This document shows, in pieces, positions 55,119-64,000 of a stretch of 64,000 nt of DNA; positions within the stretch are counted from its first letter, which is position 1; each line of letters starts with the position of its first letter. The DNA lies in the NCBI RefSeq assembly GCF_963583255.1, contig NC_084816.1, positions 11,395,100 through 11,459,099 of the forward strand. Direction: 5' to 3'. The notes under the pieces were generated by a model, which saw only the letters and a program-made list of their open reading frames with translations, was not told the DNA's origin and did no database searches. This DNA is from Pyrus communis (Eukaryota; Streptophyta; Magnoliopsida; Rosales; Rosaceae). The translations under genes were made by a program, and so were the position numbers.

Positions 55119-55592
55119 ATGGAATATTGTGAACCATCATCCTCAAATAGCACAAGATCACAAGGCAAAAGAGCACATTTGAATAGCATAATGATGCACC
55201 ATGGACCTCCACTATTCAGTGGATTCCAAAATAGCATAAGCAGACCAACATCACCACTAGTACCCACTTTCAATTTTAATGGCAACATTGTTAAAGGAAT
55301 CAGAAATCCAACTCTGAGGTATAGGACAAGGGTACCAAAACTCTCTGATAAGCAACATGTTCTCTTAGATAATTTTTAGAACATCCAAATCAAATAGCCA
55401 AGCATGAGGTTAGGTCATGAAAAACTAATTAGAACCTTAGAACAGGAGTTTGATAGTTTTAATTTCAATTTCCATCAAAGACAGCATTATATTCATTCCC
55501 TTGAGCACAACCTTCATGTCATTTCTAGAGACCATGAATCATTACTTAGTAAGTTTACCAAAATGAACCAAGAACTCCAATCTCTTACTTGA
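55119..55592 (+). pseudogene. Pararetrovirus ORF downstream of pol, two pieces
   Basis: Frames 55119-55379 (86 residues, basic, Ser/Pro-rich) and 55404-55592 (62 residues, coiled-coil-like with HSLEHNLHVISRDHESLLSK) follow the polymerase by a few bases, compact as in a viral genome. They show no recognised domain. They may be halves of one ORF broken by a stop near 55377. Confidence 0.5.
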
Positions 55593-55687
55593 AAAGAGAA
55601 TTGAAAATAGGTTTGGAAACAATTGATTAGCATAAAAATAAAGAAAAAGAGGTTATTGAACCCATAAGACAAGAGGCTAATGAGCCC

Positions 55688-56720
55688 ATGGAAGAGATTA
55701 AGATTAAACTCTTAGAAGAAGACATTGAAATGGAGCAACACCAAAATAATGAGCAGTGTCAGCATCTGAGTGACAAAGAAAAACAAGAAAAATATGAAAG
55801 TTTTCTTAGGAATTTACCTTTAGACTTAATATTATATAATATTTTATTAGAAGAAATTTCAAAAGAAAAATTAAGAATAATGCCACCAGATATGCAAAAT
55901 GAAATCATGAGCAGAGCATCACAATCCATAAAAGAATTACAATTACAATTACTATGTGATTTGTATCAGTCAATCTTTGATGCAAAACCAATAATGAATA
56001 TTATTACAAAGATATATCCACCATGTCTTTGTGATAGTACAGAGAATTGGATTTGTAAACCAGAGGTTAGCATAGCTGTGGCCAGGATTAACATGAGATA
56101 TTTTAGACCATGGTATTTTAGTTATGAGCATCAGAAAAAAAGCATAATGTGGTAGAAGTTACCACAACCTTACTATTAGAGTTCGGCTATCTTGATAAAA
56201 TATTCATTAATCATATTTCCCAACTAGAATCATTTCCTGAAAAACTTATAAAAGTAGCAGAAGATTATCTGGAAAAGTGGAAAGAAATTTGCATAAATTT
56301 TATTAGTAGTCCTCCAGATTGGTATGTACATATGCATAAGAAGAAAGCTAGGCATATAGCCATGATTAATGAAGAGTCCTTTAGACCATACCCTTTCACT
56401 CCATAGAGGTGGACTTCTTCATACAACAATATTCTAAAATTTCGAGGGATCCAAATGTTTGCCTTAGATGAGTTTGAAGATTTTAGGTATGATATGATAT
56501 TAGTAGCAGAAGAAAAAGAAATGCATATTCACAGCAAGTCAAAAGCCCGCCATCAGTCATACTAGAAGCCTCAAAATTTCAAAGGTGAAATAGAAGATAT
56601 GTAGTACAAGGTGAAAGAAGATAGATAAATAGACACAGAGCCAGTAGAGTGCAATGAACAGTATTTGAACAATTTGACAGAAGAAGAGCTGTATAACATC
56701 GACAACATGATGGAAGCATG
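55688..56720 (+). pseudogene. Pararetrovirus 3' ORF, frameshifted
   Basis: Frames 55688-56155 (155 residues) and 56149-56406 (85 residues) overlap by 7 bp and look like one protein with a frameshift near 56150. A further acidic stretch (56456-56718) continues with stops. Content: an acidic N-terminus, a Leu-rich helical middle, a C-x-C and Trp-rich patch (YPPCLCDSTENWIC) and a second aromatic-rich part (SPPDWYVHMHKKKARH). Position after pol fits a transactivator or accessory protein of the Caulimoviridae, but I see no decisive motif. Confidence 0.5.
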
Positions 56721-57166
56721 AAAAGTTGGCAGCAAATTAGCATAAGTTGAATAGCATCACGTACAATAATGTATTGCCAGACAGAAATGTCAACATCATT
56801 ATGGACCGTTTTTCATGGCATAAGAGTAAATAAAGAAAAGATCTTGACCCATTATAGACTTTTCATACACAAAATGTCCTTTTGATTAAGAATGAATAGT
56901 GCCATGCCCTTTTCGTTAAAACTCCCCTTTAAGAAAGGCCCAGCATTTTACACTCGCTTCATGCAAGCTACAAGTTCGTATAATGTTTAGAAAGCAGTAA
57001 TGATAATTGTTGAAGTCATTGTTAGCGAAAATTTTATGTTAATGGTTATAGATAATTGGTGTTTATTTGGTTACGTATTCTTCATTTATTTGTAAGTGAG
57101 GGTTCATTATAGCACTTAATTTATTTAATAAATTATCATCTAACTAACCTTGATATAATTCATGTG

Positions 57167-57167
<1 letters not shown>
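56721..57167. other. Possible viral intergenic region and flank
   Basis: No ORF. It may include the viral large intergenic region (leader/promoter), given its position after the last ORF, but no clear TATA or tRNA-Met primer site was seen. Confidence 0.35.

Positions 57168-57206
<39 letters not shown>
57168..57206. repeat. (CA)n(TA)n microsatellite
   Basis: About 14 CA followed by about six TA dinucleotides, directly abutting the left end of the next terminal-inverted-repeat element. Confidence 0.95.
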
Positions 57207-58071
57207 GGGATTGGATCAAGGGACAAATATTTTTACATTTCTTCTGAGCCTTTAGATTTTCTAACATCCAATCGTCCTAATTAAGAGTGATGTGGAGACT
57301 TTTAGTCATTATAGTTGATAAAGTGGATTATTAACTAATATAATAAATAAACAAATAAAGATTAAAACTTAGAATGAATAAAAACTGGGAACTTCAATAA
57401 AAAGGTAAAAACCTTATAAGCCTATTTGACTCTTGTGAACTCGCATCCAAAGGCTACTACATCTATGGAAATTGGGGGATGGAGATTTCTCCAACAATGT
57501 GATTAACTGTACAATGTTTATAGTTTATTGTTTGCTATTTAATGGTTGCAAGAAGTTAAAATTGGGAGGAAAACTAAAGTGGTAAACTCTGCAAACATGA
57601 ATAAAGATGGTTGGATATTAAAATTTCATGTGGAAAATTGTAATTGAATGAGGAAGACAAATAATATTTTCATGCAGATAGAAGAATTTTTTGGAATGAC
57701 ATCATTCTTGTTTTGATTTCCTTTTTTAATTTTTATGGCAAAAAAATAGTATTATATAGCCATGAAGAAGCATTCATTGCATCAAATACAATGATGAATT
57801 TCGTCAATGTCATATTGCAGACCTTTTTGTTGTTGTCGGAGAGTAGCAGACTTAAACGGCAAAAGCATCAGGAAGGAAGCTAGATCTATTTTAACTTCAC
57901 AATATTCCTTTATCAAAATATTTATTTGACATTTATTTTATTTTCATGTCATTGCCACATCATTTAGTAGTCATCTGAACTTTTAATTAGAAGCGTTAGA
58001 TGTAAATAAATCCAAGAGCCTATAAAAATGTAAAAATATTTGTCAAAATGTTTGTCCCTTGATCCTATCCC
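57207..58071. mobile_element. Non-autonomous TIR element, 865 bp
   Basis: The left end is GGGATTGGATCAAGGGACAA and the right end, inverted, is GGGATAGGATCAAGGGACAA. Inverted similarity extends roughly 60-80 bp inward (ATATTTTTACATTT and the CTTTTAG/AGATTT words). There is no transposase frame inside. It is flanked by microsatellites on both sides, so the target duplication cannot be read (TA is possible). Confidence 0.8.
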
Positions 58072-58112
58072 TACACACACACACACGCACGCGCACACAC
58101 ACACACGCACAT
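58072..58112. repeat. (CA)n microsatellite with CG steps
   Basis: CA repeats with interspersed CG (GCACGCGCACAC), abutting the right end of the 865-bp element. Confidence 0.93.
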
Positions 58113-58302
58113 ATCAAATACAATCATTAACTGACCATTGAGATGGTGATTATATTAAATATATGTACGTATTATAGCAAATCACGTAATAAGAGGTCTT
58201 AAATTCAACTAATATGAATGGCGGTGAGTTGTTGATAATTTATCACGGCAAGAAGTACCTTCACTAGCTGCAAATATTTTTAGTCTCTCTATATATATAA
58301 CT
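58113..58302. other. Short unassigned spacer
   Basis: AT-rich DNA ending in a short TA run before the next MITE. Confidence 0.6.
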
Positions 58303-58615
58303 GGAGGACACATTTTTTGACACACATCTCTTAGGGCTTACTCCATAATGTATTTCAACGATTTCAACCATCTATCTCCACCAAATATCATCCAAGTCCA
58401 AAACCATGTATGACTGGTGGACTAAATGGTAGTTATTTTAGTATTTATTTTTAGAGCCGTATTCATCAATTTTCTTTACTACAAATGAATGTATTAATGA
58501 TTTGAAATTTTTCTAATTTGATGCAAAGATAATCTATGATTGAGTGTCAAAAAACGTCATGGATTGAGCCCTACGAAAATGTCATAATGTGTGTCAAAAA
58601 AATGTGTATTCCCCC
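58303..58615. mobile_element. MITE, about 313 bp
   Basis: The left end is GGAGGACACATTTTTTGACA and the right end, inverted, is GGGGGAATACACATTTTTTT followed by GACACACAT. Inner words TTAGGGCTTACTCCATAATG and CATGGATTGAGCCCTACGAA continue the inversion. No ORF. Target duplication not resolved. Confidence 0.72.
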
Positions 58616-59184
58616 ATCTGAGTCATAAAATCATACGTGGATACATAGTATGAGAATAATTTAATGTGAAGTCTACAATATTAAGGCAGTGTAGCGAAGA
58701 ACTTAAATTATTCAGTGATGCAACAGAGCTTAAATTTTTTAATAACTTTTTGTAGACCACATGACCATCAACCATCACATCATGCGGTCTATAAAAGATG
58801 GTCTAAAATTTGATCTCCCTAGAATTTTCTTAAATTATAACACGTGTAGAATTATTAAAAACTAACCTTAAACCAAAATCATCAGACCTATAGAGTTTTA
58901 TAATCCCCCTTTAGGATTGTATGGAGCTAGATAAGGCTTTACAATCATCCTTTGTGTTGCAAAAATGCTACTCTTAGAACATTTTTCATATCATATTGAT
59001 ACTACCACCACTCTAACAGAGATGAGACAATATGTATTGGTGGGTTCTACTCCTATTAAAGAGGTGGGACGAATGTACTACAAAAAAATGTGAAAAGTGT
59101 AGCAATTTTTTAATTAAAATACTAAATTTTAAGCTGAAATACAGTTGAAAAGTCAAATTAATAACTTGGTTTATTAATATTTGA

Positions 59185-59189
<5 letters not shown>
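58616..59189. other. Unassigned AT-rich DNA
   Basis: No gene, repeat boundary or RNA motif seen. Confidence 0.6.

Positions 59190-59232
<43 letters not shown>
59190..59232. repeat. (TA)n(GT)n microsatellite
   Basis: About 13 TA then nine GT dinucleotides directly abutting a MITE. It explains the repeat-rich start of the minus ORF 59013-59261. Confidence 0.95.
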
Positions 59233-59233
<1 letters not shown>

Positions 59234-59431
59234 GACATGGATCCTCTCTAGATCCATGCATCCTAATCCTAGGGATTCAGCAATTCGGATCATTGAAATT
59301 TAATCTAACTGTTACAAACAGGGGCTCACTTTAAAAGTTATAATAATTTTAACCGTTAGATTAAATTTCAATGGTCTGGATTGGTGGATCTCTAGGAATA
59401 GGATGCATGGATCCGAAGAGGATCCATGTCC
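59233..59431. mobile_element. Fold-back MITE, 199 bp
   Basis: Nearly palindromic. The left end GGACATGGATCCTCTCTAGA mirrors the right end GGATCCGAAGAGGATCCATG plus TCC, and ATTGAAATTTAATCTAAC mirrors GTTAGATTAAATTTCAAT. The arms are about 75 bp with a loop of about 45 bp. Such a hairpin could be processed into small RNAs if transcribed. No ORF. Confidence 0.88.
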
Positions 59432-60389
59432 TATATATGTAACGTGTAATTAAGAGTTTGAAGTTAGGCCTCACTAGGAAGCCACCCTGCGTGCGTTTTT
59501 TGAATTGGGGAACGGTGGAGGTTGGGGTGGGGCTTCAACATTCAACTTATGATGCCATCCATTCCTGTGGAGCTACGAGGATTAATTTGCTGTGATATTT
59601 AAAGTGGAAATTACATGGTTGATGTCAAAACGTGTTGACCATATATTTCTGTATGTAATACAAAAACGCGGTTCTACTAGCCGTAAGTTTTCATTTCCCA
59701 CTGTTGTAGCTAGGAAACTATATACTGGATTTCGTGTGCCATTAACATGCCTTATTTCTCATTTGTTCTTCTTCTTCACTGGGCAGGCACCTCCCTTTTG
59801 ATCACGAACACGTATTTCTGATTTGTTAATGGTCCACCGGTCTTACCTACCGATCAATCCCTTATTTGTGTTTCTGGGAAAAAAAACTGAGGAATTGTGC
59901 AGCAATTTACTGCATGCGAGCTTTGACAATTTCTTTCTTTCTTTCTTTCTCAACAAGGAAATTGATATAGATGGCATAAAGAGGGGCGCGCGTAGAGCTT
60001 CATACGCGAGTTATCCCATGTAATTTGGGGGAAAGGGTTAAATTATTTATTGAGCTATACTAAAAAAGTTTAAAATTATATTGATATCATAATACATATA
60101 ATGTTCTTTTTTTATTTTTTTAACTTGTCAATTAAAGATTTCACAACAAAGTCCAAACGGCCAATGGATAAATTTTTTGTATATGCAGGTAGACTAGCCG
60201 CCCAAAAAATGACAAAGGTAAAAAAGAGATGTCACAACTCAATGTGTTCATATATAAAGCTGACATCTAAAGCTGATATCAACCCAAATGATATAGAGGC
60301 TAGTGAAATTATCAGAGACGGGCCAAAGGCCCGCTTCCAACAACACCGGATTGCTCCCAACTTGTTAACATTGGTAGGAAAAACAGCTT
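59432..60389. other. Unassigned DNA
   Basis: Short open frames (59592-59801, 59823-60023, 60101-60418, +) have no recognised domain. A CTTTCTTTCTTTC run lies near 59930. Confidence 0.5.
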
Positions 60390-60985
60390 GTACGATGATG
60401 CTTTCCTGGACGACGTAAATTTAGTCACTTAAAGTTTGTTTGCATGACGAAATGAGGAATCTGTCGCGCAAATGTTGAAAACTTTACGTGACAAAGGATT
60501 TTGTCACGCAAGTTTCCTTTGCTCGACAAATCAAACCCTTCGTCGCGCAAGGTCCTTCAAGTGCACGCAAGCAAGGAGTTTTTTGGCACCAAATTAGTGC
60601 ACAAGAAGAATTTCTTGCATAAGACCAATGTTTCATCGTGCAAAAGGACTTTGAAATAGTTGGTGGGCATTGAAGTCATCATAGTTATTGTGTACTTTAC
60701 ACAACGAAGGACTCGTCGAGCAAGGTTTGGGGACCAAGGTGCGCGACCAAATTTTGGTCATGCAAAGCCCCACGGGTTCTTTAAAAGCATAGTTTCACTT
60801 TAACATTTTCTCACATTGGTTTTCCTACAACCCTAAATTTCCTCCCGTTTTCTTCTTCCCCAAACCCCCTTCCTATTCTAAGGTATTGTTTTAATTTTGG
60901 AGACAATGGCCGATTCCGCTGCTCCTCCAACTAAGCGATGTGAGGGAGAATGATCTGGGAAGGGTAATAATTAAGTTTTTGCGAA

Positions 60986-61018
<33 letters not shown>

Positions 61019-61245
61019 GAAAAACAATTTTGGATGAATCATTTACTTTGATTTTGAAATTTATGTTTTGTTTCCGCAGATATAGAAAACCAAGAGAGCG
61101 TCGATGCGGGCTCGAATGGCGAATAGTGCCCATCGTGAGCAAATCATTTATGATGATATTAGGGGATTTAAAAAGACAATAAGTGCAGAGCTTATGCATG
61201 ACGTTGGGTTAATAGTGTGGACCATCTTTTTTACGAAGTGGTCGT
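60390..61245 (+). mobile_element. Transposon-like 5' end with recurrent subterminal motif
   Basis: A motif of the form (T/C)GTC(G/A)(C/T)GCAA(A/G) recurs on the plus strand near 60451, 60496, 60541, 60644, 60716 and 60757, mostly within the first 400 bp. This is the pattern of transposase-binding subterminal repeats. At 60906 an ATG opens MADSAAPPTKRC. A plausible intron follows (donor near 60962, T-run, acceptor TTTCCGCAG near 61080) and then exon-like sequence. It is interrupted at 61245 by Tat element II. A CACTA-like element is likely, but no terminal CACTA was found. Confidence 0.4.
60990..61018. repeat. Poly-T tract
   Basis: About 28 consecutive T residues inside the putative intron. 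Confidence 0.95.
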
Positions 61246-61813
61246 TGTGGAGCCTAAAATAATCACAAGGTGACATGTGGATTTTTGGATAAAAGAAGAC
61301 AAAAATACCCTTAAGGCATACTGAGATTCCTACGCGTGAGCAGCGGGAAATCATCTCTCAACCAAGTCAAAAGTGCCCAAAATAGGTAACAAATTCCAAA
61401 TTATCTCATCCATCCTCATCTTAGGTAATTACTTCATAACCTACAAATTATTCCATATAAATGAAGATTAATTGGCTAATTAATGGATTAATTCCTAATT
61501 AATCCATTAACCACCAATGAATCACCCATTTTCACACAAAAAACCTCTAAGGGCCGGCCACCTCCATTCCCTATATATATATATGACTCTATTTTCTCTA
61601 AAAATCTAAGTTCCACTCTTGCAAAACTCCCAAAAACTCTCCAAACACTTTTCTCTCTAAATTCTAACTTTGGCATCGGAAGTTCTTCGGCCAAAGCACC
61701 CCCTCCCCAAATTCATCATGGGCGTGTGAGGCTCCTGGCCTTGACATAAGGTGTTATTTGTTTTGTAGGTGCAATTTTGTCCAAGAACAAGGAGGAAGAA
61801 ATTTGCATCCACA
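61246..61813 (+). repeat. Tat element II 5' LTR
   Basis: 568 bp with a TATA-like CTATATATATATATG at about 61570-61584. It is diverged and shorter relative to element I's LTRs (639/644 bp). Confidence 0.88.
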
Positions 61814-61834
61814 AATTGGTGCTTTCATTGAGAG
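61814..61834 (+). other. Tat element II primer binding site region
   Basis: AATTGGTGCTTTCATTGAG directly after the LTR, matching element I apart from the last bases. Confidence 0.6.
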
Positions 61835-61975
61835 TTGAAATTCACACTCGTAGAAGATTCTTGCATAAAAAGGTTTTTTCTCTATTTTCTAGTCCACTTG
61901 TATTTTTCGTACGTTCTTATTATTAGAAATTTTTATTTGCAAAGATTCTTTGATAAAACGAAAAAGAGAAATACG

Positions 61976-62530
61976 ATGGCTAGAAATTTAGAAAACTCCG
62001 TGAGTGAAAATTACAATATTCAAGAAATGGGACTGCGGCGATCCACGAGACTAAATGTGATCTTAGGGGGAGCGGCACCACCACCACAAGGTTCCACCAT
62101 GGGAACCACCACAGTGGCCACCCGTGGCGAGGTCCATGGCACCATTACCACGGCCCGAGCCGTGCCACCAAAGCAAGCCTGAGTCGTGCCATCCAAGGCT
62201 CATGGCACCAAGGCCATAACCCAAGCCATGTCACTCCAAGGCCGACACGAGCCCTAGCCTTGCACGCACGTGTGCCACACGCCGAGCAGCCCACTCCCGT
62301 GGCCCAACCTGATCTAGTTAAGCAGTCTGCTCTCGTGGCCCAGCCTACTTCCGTTGAGCAGCCTACTCTTGTGGCCTAGCCTGCTCCCACCGAGCAACCT
62401 GCTCTCGTGGCCCAGCATGCTCATGCTGAATAGTCTACTTTCGCGGCCCAGCCTGTTCCAGTGGCCCAGCATGCTCTCGCGGCCTAGTCTGTTCCCGTGG
62501 CTATCCAAGCAGCCTAAATTTGTCCAAAAC
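61976..62530 (+). pseudogene. Tat II Gag N-terminal region with repeats
   Basis: The ATG at 61976 (MARNLENS) parallels 12904 in element I. The frame runs RRSTRLNVILGGAAPPPQG, then a Thr/Ala-rich part, to a TGA at 62180. After that an imperfect minisatellite (62270-62515) encodes Val-Ala-Gln-Pro-type repeats (VAQPTSVEQPTLVA-like), with several TAG codons. Low-complexity Gag N-termini are common in Tat elements. Confidence 0.55.
62280..62515. repeat. Imperfect minisatellite in Tat II gag
   Basis: About nine copies of a unit such as GTGGCCCAGCCT(A/G)CTCCCGT plus GAGCAGCCT. Open frames on both strands (62314-62553 minus, 62354-62569 plus) are a by-product. Confidence 0.82.
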
Positions 62531-63399
62531 CAATCCAACCGTCTCGACTCCAAATTTCCGGACCAATGATCAAACCGGGAGCATTTTCACCATATTTTTC
62601 TGCGTATTTGACATTAACCAGCTCAAATCTCGCGCCCGAAGTCTACCACACTTCCACTGCTCAAGGAGAAACATTCCTTCCAAGCTCTTCCAATCCAAAT
62701 AGCGAACAACACTTGTCTCGACAAGTCATAGAGTTGACGAGCGCCTTAGCATAGCAAACGACCTTGGTGACCCAGCTCTTGTAGTGCACTAAGTTGCAAC
62801 GTATTCCAAACGAGGTGTCCCGAAAAAGGACAAGGGCAGACGAAAAACCTCTCCAGCAGCGTCCCGACAAGTAGCCACTCGATCAGCCACGAACTGAACA
62901 TTTGGGCAGAGTACACTCCCGATTGGGCTCCCGAGATAGCGTATACTCTCGGCTTAGCGCGTGGAGGAGTGTGCACTCTCAACTAGGCCCACGGACGAGC
63001 ATACACTCACGGTTGGGGGCCATATTCCGGTAATCAACATAAGCAGCCTTGCAAGCGAAGTGTTCATTCGCAGCTAGGCCCACAAGGAGCATCTTCCACC
63101 TCAAATCGGAGTAGGCAGCCCGACGAGCGGAGAAAAGCAGTCACTCAATCCAGCTCAAGTTCAACCAACAACCTGCGAAATCCCTAGCCTGTTAGGAATC
63201 ACCACATGCACCGCTGCCACGACATAGACGAGCCAAGCACGTAGAAGAACAGCCTAGACCAGTAAGTCAAGACTGGGGGTAGCCGAGAGCTCCGCTGCAC
63301 CAACAAAGGCAAATTCAGGAAGAAGTAGAGAGGCTCCTAAATAAGCAATCACGTGATTTCTAACGCAACGAAATTGCCGACAAGGCTCTATGACGGGAC
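62531..63399 (+). pseudogene. Tat II Gag linker region, decayed
   Basis: No single frame stays open. It shares layout and words with 13451-14329 of element I (AACGAGGTGTCCCGAAAAAG, GCAGCCTTGCAAGCGAAG). Minus ORFs here (62661-62870, 62746-62982) are shadows. Confidence 0.45.
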
Positions 63400-63933
63400 A
63401 TGACCAACATAAACAGGTCACCCTTCATAGACGAGATCGAGCAAGCAGAGCCTCCATGTGAGTTCAGCATGCCACATTTCACATCTTTCAAAGGGGATGA
63501 AGACCCGAAGAGACGACACCTAAAGCACTACCAAAACAGAATGATCCTCTATCGAAACAACGATGATTTCATGTGCAAGATATTCGCCACCACTCTACAA
63601 GGCGAGGCGCAAGATTGGTTCTACACCATGCCGCCACAATTTATCGGGAGTTTTGATGAACTTTCTTTGGTTTTCACCAAAGAATATTCATCATATCGCT
63701 CGATCAAGAAGAAGTCCGACCATTTGTTCAACGTCAAGAAGAACCCAAAAGAGTCACTTTGTGACTATGTGAAAAGGTTCAAAGCAGAGAAGGTAGGGAT
63801 AGTTGGATGCAATGACTCGATATCTAGAACAGCACGCATTTCGGGACGAGGCTTGCCAATGCATATTGAAGGACTTGAAAAAGTACCCGACATCACTTCC
63901 TTACTATCCAAACCAAAAGCAGAGAAGGACTGA
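63400..63933 (+). pseudogene. Tat II Gag fused to RT/RNase H junction
   Basis: A 177-residue open frame. Residues 1-130 are a gypsy Gag (FTSFKGDEDPKRRHLKHYQN, QGEAQDWFYTMPP, FTKEYSSYRS, ESLCDYVKRFKAEK). After about residue 140 (63820-63870) the sequence changes abruptly to LEKVPDITSLLSKPKAEKD. That corresponds to YLTLSPLLSKPEEVDD in element I's RT thumb/RNase H connection. A TGA follows at 63931, and the same frame continues with the RNase H start (LTVSKAAIS) to the window end. The protease and most of RT are deleted. Confidence 0.78.
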
Positions 63934-64000
63934 TTTACATGTTTGACGGTATCTAAAGCAGCAATAAGCTCTACCATCATACGAGAAGAGCTGGGGACCG

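Larger units (their letters stand above)
52270..56720 (+). mobile_element. Endogenous pararetrovirus fragment (Caulimoviridae-type)
   Basis: Plus-strand polyprotein remnants occur in the order Cys-rich motif, aspartic protease, RT, RNase H, followed by further ORFs, with no integrase and no flanking LTRs. That pattern and the RT wording (MPFGLKNAPSIFQRKMD; ISKNK...IEFIG; HIAKKVLEFPDKL) identify a plant pararetrovirus of the Caulimoviridae rather than a gypsy element. Coat and movement protein regions upstream are missing. In-frame stops, frameshifts and a 641-bp Cassandra insertion break it, so it is an inactive fossil. Genus cannot be fixed by eye. Confidence 0.8.
61246..64000 (+). mobile_element. 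Tat-type gypsy element II, runs off window
   Basis: The 5' LTR and internal start share sequence and layout with Tat element I: LTR start TGTGGAGCCTAAAATAATC, end GCATCCACA, then AATTGGTGCTTTCATTGAG. Gag follows, better preserved than in element I. The target flank on the left is GTCGT (61241-61245); the partner lies outside the window. A large internal deletion joins gag to the RT/RNase H junction near 63840, so it is a non-autonomous derivative. Confidence 0.85.

Noticed and set aside
1..64000. CRISPR arrays, bacterial operons, organellar or tRNA genes
   Set aside because: The tandem repeats here have no CRISPR spacing, and no intact tRNA cloverleaf or organellar gene was seen. Introns, plant LTR elements and SINEs point to a plant nuclear genome.

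Overview
This window is plant nuclear DNA, most likely from a woody dicot of the rose family (apple/pear type). That reading rests on repeat families I recognise from memory: a Cassandra element with a 5S-like domain, a tRNA-derived SINE with a characteristic 3' half, a Tat-type Ty3/gypsy family and several fold-back MITEs. It also rests on a GH17 glucanase gene with a plant exon layout. The base composition is AT-rich, TA/CA microsatellites are frequent, and apart from that gene nearly everything is transposon sequence. All boundaries were placed by eye. I had no alignment or search tools.

Layout. 1-3.3 kb: AT-rich DNA with microsatellites and an unidentified decayed coding stretch. 3.3-10.5 kb: a decayed retroelement-associated gene relic (+), split by a 4.85-kb Ty1/copia element (-, 4431-9283) with exact 5-bp target duplications and a doubled 3' LTR. 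10.8 kb: a SINE. 11.4-33.9 kb: one ancestral array of about 220-235-bp repeats, pulled apart by a 14.3-kb Tat-like gypsy element (12113-26408), a 1.85-kb solo LTR (27259-29110) and a 5'-truncated L1-type LINE (-, about 29200-33626). The gypsy element itself contains a 2.5-kb solo LTR, a 135-bp tandem array and an antisense extra gene. 34.7-40.8 kb: a decayed second copia element carrying an antisense coiled-coil ORF. 41.0-43.8 kb: a fold-back MITE split by a 2.55-kb solo LTR (perfect ATAGA duplication), followed by a full-looking SINE.

44.35-46.2 kb holds the only host gene that looks functional: a secreted, probably GPI-anchored glucan endo-1,3-beta-glucosidase with a spliced signal peptide and a possible alternative 3' exon. 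A Mutator-type MITE with a perfect 9-bp duplication lies just downstream.

49.9-51.3 kb: hAT transposase remnant next to a CACTA terminus. 52.3-56.7 kb: an endogenous pararetrovirus fragment (Caulimoviridae-type protease, RT and RNase H plus downstream ORFs), broken by stops and frameshifts and interrupted by a complete 641-bp Cassandra element. 57-59.5 kb: three terminal-inverted-repeat elements, two of which abut microsatellites. 60.4-61.2 kb: a transposon-like stretch with a recurrent subterminal motif. It is cut by a second Tat-type element (61246 to the window end), a deletion derivative joining gag directly to the RT/RNase H junction.

The genes here do not form a pathway. The history is nested insertion into older insertions, with LTR recombination (three solo LTRs), CpG decay and internal deletion. 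The most unusual items are the doubled LTR, the two antisense extra ORFs in LTR elements, the pararetrovirus interrupted by Cassandra, and the possible GPI/non-GPI splice choice in the glucanase.
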